NCBI GenBank assembly: GCA_964655775.1
Contig: CAZZNQ010000003.1
Span: 37,104-101,103 of the forward strand
Direction: 5' to 3'
DNA: 64,000 nt
Source of the DNA: CAZZNQ01 sp964655775
GTDB lineage: Bacteria; Planctomycetota; Brocadiia; SM23-32
Below are positions 60,440 through 64,000 of this stretch, in pieces (within the stretch, counting starts at the first letter, position 1; every line of letters begins with the position of its first letter). The position numbers were made by a program, and so were the translations under genes. A model generated the notes under the pieces. That model made no database searches, was not told where the DNA came from, and was given only the letters and a program-made list of their open reading frames with translations.

Positions 60440-61504
60440 ATGCAGCGAGCAAGCGTCTTCCGCCAGGTTGCGGACGGGCACGAGGGAGCGCCCGACGCCT
60501 TCTTGAACGCCCTGCTCAGGGGGCGGCGGAGCAGGCTGTACGAAGGCGAGCGATTGGGGGACCTGGTCGGGCGTTCGGTGGAGGTGATCGCCGCTCGACT
60601 CGCGCCCCAGGCTCACATCGCGGACGACCTTGACCTGGAGCGAGCGCTCCTGTCCGCGTGCGTGGCCGATTTCGCCGGTCTTCTCCGCCATCTGGGCGGC
60701 GGCCGATGTCGCCTTTTCCTCGCCCTGCTTCAGCGGTATCCCGTGGAGAACCTCAAGGTGCTGCTGCGTCACTGGACGGTGCGGGAGAGCGGGCGCTCGC
60801 CGCAGGGCTACCTGATCGATCTGCCGCCGATCCTTGAAATGCGGTCCGACGCGCTCGTGAACAGCACCGCCCTGGCCCAGTTCATCGCGAACATCCCGAT
60901 CCGGTGCGTGCGCGACGCCGCCGACAGCGCCCTGGAGTTTACTCACGGCCGCAAAACCGCTCTGCTGGAGATGGCCTTCGACCGCGGATACTGGCTGGGC
61001 GTCCGCGAAGCCGCGCAAGAGATCCCGGGCCGAATGATGGAAACCGCGCTGGAACCCGTGGTGCGGGAATCGGACGCCTTGCGCGTGCTGGCGACGCTGC
61101 GGGCGGCGCGCGTATACAACCTACCGTGGGAAACGCTGCAGCGACTCCTGGCACCGGCCATGGGAGACGTCTCGGACGCGGCGCTCCGAAGTCTGTATGA
61201 AGCGCCCGATGCGGCGCGAGCTTCGGAGGTGGCGGCCCGTATCTGCGGCCGGGCCCCGACGGCCGAGGAGGCGGCCGACGTCGGCAGACTGGAGGACATG
61301 GCGTGGCGGAATCTGGCCGATCGGGCCAACCGGCAATACTACGCTCGATGCGCCGGCTTCCCGACGCTGATCAGTTACTATTACCTGAGACGCAATGAAT
61401 TCCGGGACCTGTTGAAGGTCATTCACATGACGCGGTACGGTCGCGACGAAGACGAGGTCCGTCGCGAACTCGGTCTGGAACAGACCTCCGGTACGACCTA
61501 CTGA
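60440..61504 (+). CDS. atpC: V-type ATPase subunit C
   Basis: A 354-residue mostly helical protein. RYPVENLKVLLRHW, the AFDRGYW segment and LRRNEFRDLLKVIHMTRYG near the C-terminus are typical of archaeal/bacterial V-type subunit C (Vma6/d-like), the funnel linking the central stalk to the membrane ring. The N-terminus may be a little short; the 56 nt upstream show no better start. It is followed 15 nt later by subunit I. Confidence 0.85.
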   Translation: MQRASVFRQVADGHEGAPDAFLNALLRGRRSRLYEGERLGDLVGRSVEVIAARLAPQAHIADDLDLERALLSACVADFAGLLRHLGGGRCRLFLALLQRYPVENLKVLLRHWTVRESGRSPQGYLIDLPPILEMRSDALVNSTALAQFIANIPIRCVRDAADSALEFTHGRKTALLEMAFDRGYWLGVREAAQEIPGRMMETALEPVVRESDALRVLATLRAARVYNLPWETLQRLLAPAMGDVSDAALRSLYEAPDAARASEVAARICGRAPTAEEAADVGRLEDMAWRNLADRANRQYYARCAGFPTLISYYYLRRNEFRDLLKVIHMTRYGRDEDEVRRELGLEQTSGTTY

Positions 61505-61519
61505 GGGAGCCCGACAGGG

Positions 61520-63526
61520 ATGTTCAGAGCCGTCTCCATGCGCAAGCTCCGCATCTTCATCCTCGAGCGCCACGTGCAGAACGTGACGCGCGCGCTGGGG
61601 GAGATGGGCGTACTGCATCTGCGGAACAGCGTGGAGGAAGGCGGCGGCGAGCTCCGCCCGGAGAGGAAGCGGGACGACATACGTGCGGCTGAGCAACTGC
61701 TGAACTGTCTGCGCGAACTGGCTGACCGCCTTGGCGTGGATCGCACCCCGGTGCCGGCCCGGGCCGCCGGCCTCCTGCCGGAGCCGGCCCAGGCATCCGA
61801 TCTCTACAAGGAAGTACAGGGCGCCGCCTCGGGGTCTCTGGCCGCACTTGAGGAAGCTCAAGAGCGCCTGAACGAAGCCCAGGAGCTGGCGGATCGCCTG
61901 GCTCCGTTCCGGGACGTCAACGCCCCGCTGAGCAGCCTTGTCGATTCGGACCTGATCGACGTGCGCGCGTGCCGCGCGAACCCTCTCCAGGAAAAGGCCC
62001 TGCGCGAGTCAACGCCGGACGGTGTTCTGCTGGCCCCCCTGGCCGGCGACGGGGCCGCTCCCGGCGGCGGGCCGAATCTGCTGGTCATCAGCGGCCGCCG
62101 TCAGCGCTTCGCCGCCGAAACCGTGCTGCAGGATCTGGGCCTCCAAGGCGTGCCCATTCCCGATTACGCGGAGTCGACTCCACACGATGTCTATCAGGAA
62201 GCGCTCGCCCGGATCGAGCGTTTCTCGGCCCAAGTGGACCGGTTGCGCGCGAGCGTTGCCGCCGTGGGCGAGCGCTACGCCGAGCGGCTGCGGCAGGCAT
62301 GCGCGGACCTGGAACTGCAGGTGCAACTGCTGCAGGCGCGGGCTAGCTTCGGCGCCACTTGGGCTACGGCCGTCATCTCCGGCTGGGCGCCGACGGCCAT
62401 GGTGGATGAGATAGTCCGAAAGGTGGAGGAGACCACCGACGGCCAGGCCGTGGTGCAGAAGGAGGTGCCCACGCGCCAGGAGATCACGGACGGCGAGGTC
62501 CCGGTGTGTCTCTCGCACTCAAAGCTCCTCGCGCCGTTCGAACGGCTTGTCCAGGGATACGGCGTGGCGACATACACGGAGGTGGAGCCCACCTTGCTCT
62601 TCGCCGTCACGTTCCTGCTGATGTTCGGCATCATGTTCGGCGATCTGGGGCACGGGCTGTGTCTGATCGGCATCGCCCTCCTGGTCAAGCGCAGGGCCGA
62701 GACCGGAGCGTTCCGCGATATCGGTTCGGTTATGCTCTACTGCGGCGTTGCCAGCGCCCTGTTCGGCACATTCGTTGAGGGCTCGTTCTTCGGGAAGCGT
62801 CTGACCGATATGGGATTCCCGTTTACCCTCGGATTCGAGCCGATGCGGCTGGAGGAAGGGGCGACCGACAACGTGATCCACTACCTCCTTCTGGCCCTGT
62901 TCTTCGGCGTGGCCGTCGTCAGCCTGGGGATGGTTTTGAACGTAGTGAACAGACTTCGGCAAGGGGACTTCGAGAACGGTCTGCTGGGCGGCTTTGGGGT
63001 CGCCGGGATTGTGCTCTACTGGGGAGCGCTCGCACTGATCCTGAAGGTGGTGCTGGTTGGGGCCGGGCCGTGGGACGGCTGGATCGCCCTGGTGGTTCTG
63101 GGACTGCCTCTTCTCGCTGTGATATTCCGCGAGCCGCTCTACGCACTCTTCACGGGAAGACGGCCGCTCTGGCAGGACGGACCGGGCGTCGGCGTCTTCG
63201 AAGGTCTCATCGAGGCTTTGGAGCTGGGTACGGCGTACGTGGCCAACACATTTTCCTTTTTGAGGGTGGCCGCCTTTGCGCTGACGCACGCGGGGCTGAT
63301 GTTCGCCACCTTTGTGCTGTATGATCTCGTCGGCGATCTGCCGGGCGGGTTCCTGTGGTCCGCCGTAGTGTTCCTGCTCGGGACGGCCCTGATACTTGGG
63401 CTCGAAGGCCTGATTGTGGCGATTCAGATACTGCGACTGGAATATTACGAGTTCTTCACGAAGTTCTTCCGCGGAGAGGGCAAGCCCTATTCGCCCTTCC
63501 GGCTGACCCGGGAGAAGATCGATTAG
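61520..63526 (+). CDS. atpI: V-type ATPase subunit I (stator a-subunit)
   Basis: A 668-residue protein. The N-terminal cytoplasmic half (about 1-350) is helical with long coiled coils. Seven or eight helices follow from about 355, including PTLLFAVTFLLMFGIMFGDLGHGLCL, the hallmark of V-type subunit I, and FEGLIEALELGTAYVANTFSFLRVAAFALTHAGL with the functional Arg (FLRVAAFAL) that faces the rotor ring. It forms the ion half-channels. ATG at 61520. Confidence 0.93.
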   Translation: MFRAVSMRKLRIFILERHVQNVTRALGEMGVLHLRNSVEEGGGELRPERKRDDIRAAEQLLNCLRELADRLGVDRTPVPARAAGLLPEPAQASDLYKEVQGAASGSLAALEEAQERLNEAQELADRLAPFRDVNAPLSSLVDSDLIDVRACRANPLQEKALRESTPDGVLLAPLAGDGAAPGGGPNLLVISGRRQRFAAETVLQDLGLQGVPIPDYAESTPHDVYQEALARIERFSAQVDRLRASVAAVGERYAERLRQACADLELQVQLLQARASFGATWATAVISGWAPTAMVDEIVRKVEETTDGQAVVQKEVPTRQEITDGEVPVCLSHSKLLAPFERLVQGYGVATYTEVEPTLLFAVTFLLMFGIMFGDLGHGLCLIGIALLVKRRAETGAFRDIGSVMLYCGVASALFGTFVEGSFFGKRLTDMGFPFTLGFEPMRLEEGATDNVIHYLLLALFFGVAVVSLGMVLNVVNRLRQGDFENGLLGGFGVAGIVLYWGALALILKVVLVGAGPWDGWIALVVLGLPLLAVIFREPLYALFTGRRPLWQDGPGVGVFEGLIEALELGTAYVANTFSFLRVAAFALTHAGLMFATFVLYDLVGDLPGGFLWSAVVFLLGTALILGLEGLIVAIQILRLEYYEFFTKFFRGEGKPYSPFRLTREKID

Positions 63527-63559
63527 CGCAGACTCGAACATGAGAACGAGGGAGAAACG

Positions 63560-63922
63560 ATGAAAGCGGGAAAGTGGTCGAGGCGTCGGACGGCGATGCT
63601 GACGCTCATACTGATCGGCCTGGCGCTGCCGGCGATGCTGGGCGCCGCGGCCAGCCGGGGATCTGACGCCGCACCGGCGGGCGGCGTACGGAATCAGCAG
63701 CCTTCTCCCCAAAGGTGGGACGTCGCCATCGCGTTGGCTGTTGCCATAGGGCTGCCCAGCCTCGGCGCCGGTTATGCCGTCGCGCACGTGGGTGCGGCGG
63801 CGCTGGGCGCATCCAGCGAGAAGCCGGAACTGCTGATGCGTACTCTGTTGTTTGTGGGCCTGGCCGAGGGTATCGCGATCTACGGTCTTGTTCTGGCCGC
63901 CATGCTCTACCTGAAGCTGTAG
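63560..63922 (+). CDS. atpK: V-type ATPase subunit K (rotor ring proteolipid)
   Basis: A 120-residue proteolipid. A hydrophobic N-terminal segment (about 13-30, possibly a cleaved signal) is followed by one hairpin: IALAVAIGLPSLGAGYAVAHVGAAALG, a SEKPEL loop, then TLLFVGLAEGIAIYGLVLAAML with the ion-binding Glu. Only one Glu-bearing hairpin is present. The AEG sequence rather than ES/ET gives no sign of the classical sodium motif. 33 nt after subunit I. Confidence 0.9.
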   Translation: MKAGKWSRRRTAMLTLILIGLALPAMLGAAASRGSDAAPAGGVRNQQPSPQRWDVAIALAVAIGLPSLGAGYAVAHVGAAALGASSEKPELLMRTLLFVGLAEGIAIYGLVLAAMLYLKL

Positions 63923-63947
63923 CCTTGGTACCCGACGGAGGGCGACC

Positions 63948-64000
63948 GTGGACCTTTACGTCATAGCAGACCGCGACACCGTAATGGGATTCGGCAGCAT
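63948..64000 (+). CDS. atpF: V-type ATPase subunit F, N-terminus only
   Basis: A GTG at 63948, with GGAG 7 nt upstream, begins a frame encoding DLYVIADRDTVMGFGS, which matches the start of V-type subunit F (the IxDxDTVxGF pattern). The gene runs off the window end after 17 codons. Catalytic A/B and D/E subunits are expected downstream. Confidence 0.8.
   Translation, partial: MDLYVIADRDTVMGFGS

Noticed and set aside
1..64000. CRISPR arrays, insertion sequences, prophage or rRNA genes
   Set aside because: No regularly spaced repeats, transposase or integrase motifs, phage structural genes or rRNA sequence were found on reading both strands.

Overview
The window is GC-rich bacterial DNA with dense coding on both strands. 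It reads as a Gram-negative member of the Planctomycetota / Verrucomicrobiota / Kiritimatiellota neighbourhood. The evidence is an LpxL-type lipid A acyltransferase, a Kdo-kinase-like protein and lipoproteins (outer membrane), many secreted glycan-active proteins, a sulfatase, DUF3604 and DUF4091 proteins, a lipoprotein with secretin-N-like domains, and a V/A-type rather than F-type ATPase operon. The phylum is an inference; no rRNA gene is present. Several upstream regions carry sigma70-like boxes (TTGACA or TTGACG, 16-18 bp, TATTAT/TAAAAT/TATAAT), and these helped to choose starts.

Layout. (1) 1-34.2 kb is accessory and rich in secreted carbohydrate enzymes. It holds two related clan GH-A-like hydrolases, a phosphoglycolate-phosphatase-like gene, small membrane proteins, a beta-lactamase-fold hydrolase, a uridine-kinase-like gene and an LpxL homologue. 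It also holds three copies of an unrecognised secreted family (9.8, 17.1 and 27.1 kb) and two copies of a secreted alpha/beta hydrolase (15.3 and 18.8 kb). The core is a minus-strand operon read from a strong promoter near 24.95 kb: SPL-like radical SAM, DUF3604, sulfatase, hydrolase, unknown-family protein, hydrolase. A DUF4091 protein, a degenerate MinD/BY-kinase-like membrane protein and an HNH-ADP-ribosylglycohydrolase fusion follow.

(2) 34.3-47.0 kb is an arsenic and thiol-redox island next to a tRNA-Val. It contains arsR with two similar inverted-repeat operators, an ArsP/DUF318 permease, a DGC-domain Cys-rich protein, a CxxC mini-thioredoxin, a thioredoxin/MerB-like fusion, a lipoprotein, an exported thioredoxin, CcdA, an ArnT-like glycosyltransferase, a CDF cation exporter, ArsM, ACR3 and ArsC. 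The logic is reduction of arsenate (ArsC), methylation (ArsM) and export (ACR3, ArsP-like), with electrons carried across the membrane by CcdA and exported thioredoxins. A second copy of the lipoprotein precedes arsR. It is interrupted by an in-frame TGA exactly where its paralogue has Cys, so it is either a selenocysteine candidate or a fresh nonsense mutation.

(3) 47.0-56.1 kb is a core eight-gene minus-strand operon, purA-uppS-cdsA-phoH-pgpH-ybeY-corC-recO, with mostly overlapping genes and a near-consensus promoter about 280 nt upstream of purA.

(4) 56.1-64 kb holds a tandem Kdo/WaaP-like kinase, an L-fucose-isomerase-family protein, and a plus-strand operon starting with a PTS EIIA protein translationally coupled to V-type ATPase genes (G/H-like coil, C, I, K, start of F). 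No CRISPR array, insertion sequence or rRNA was seen.
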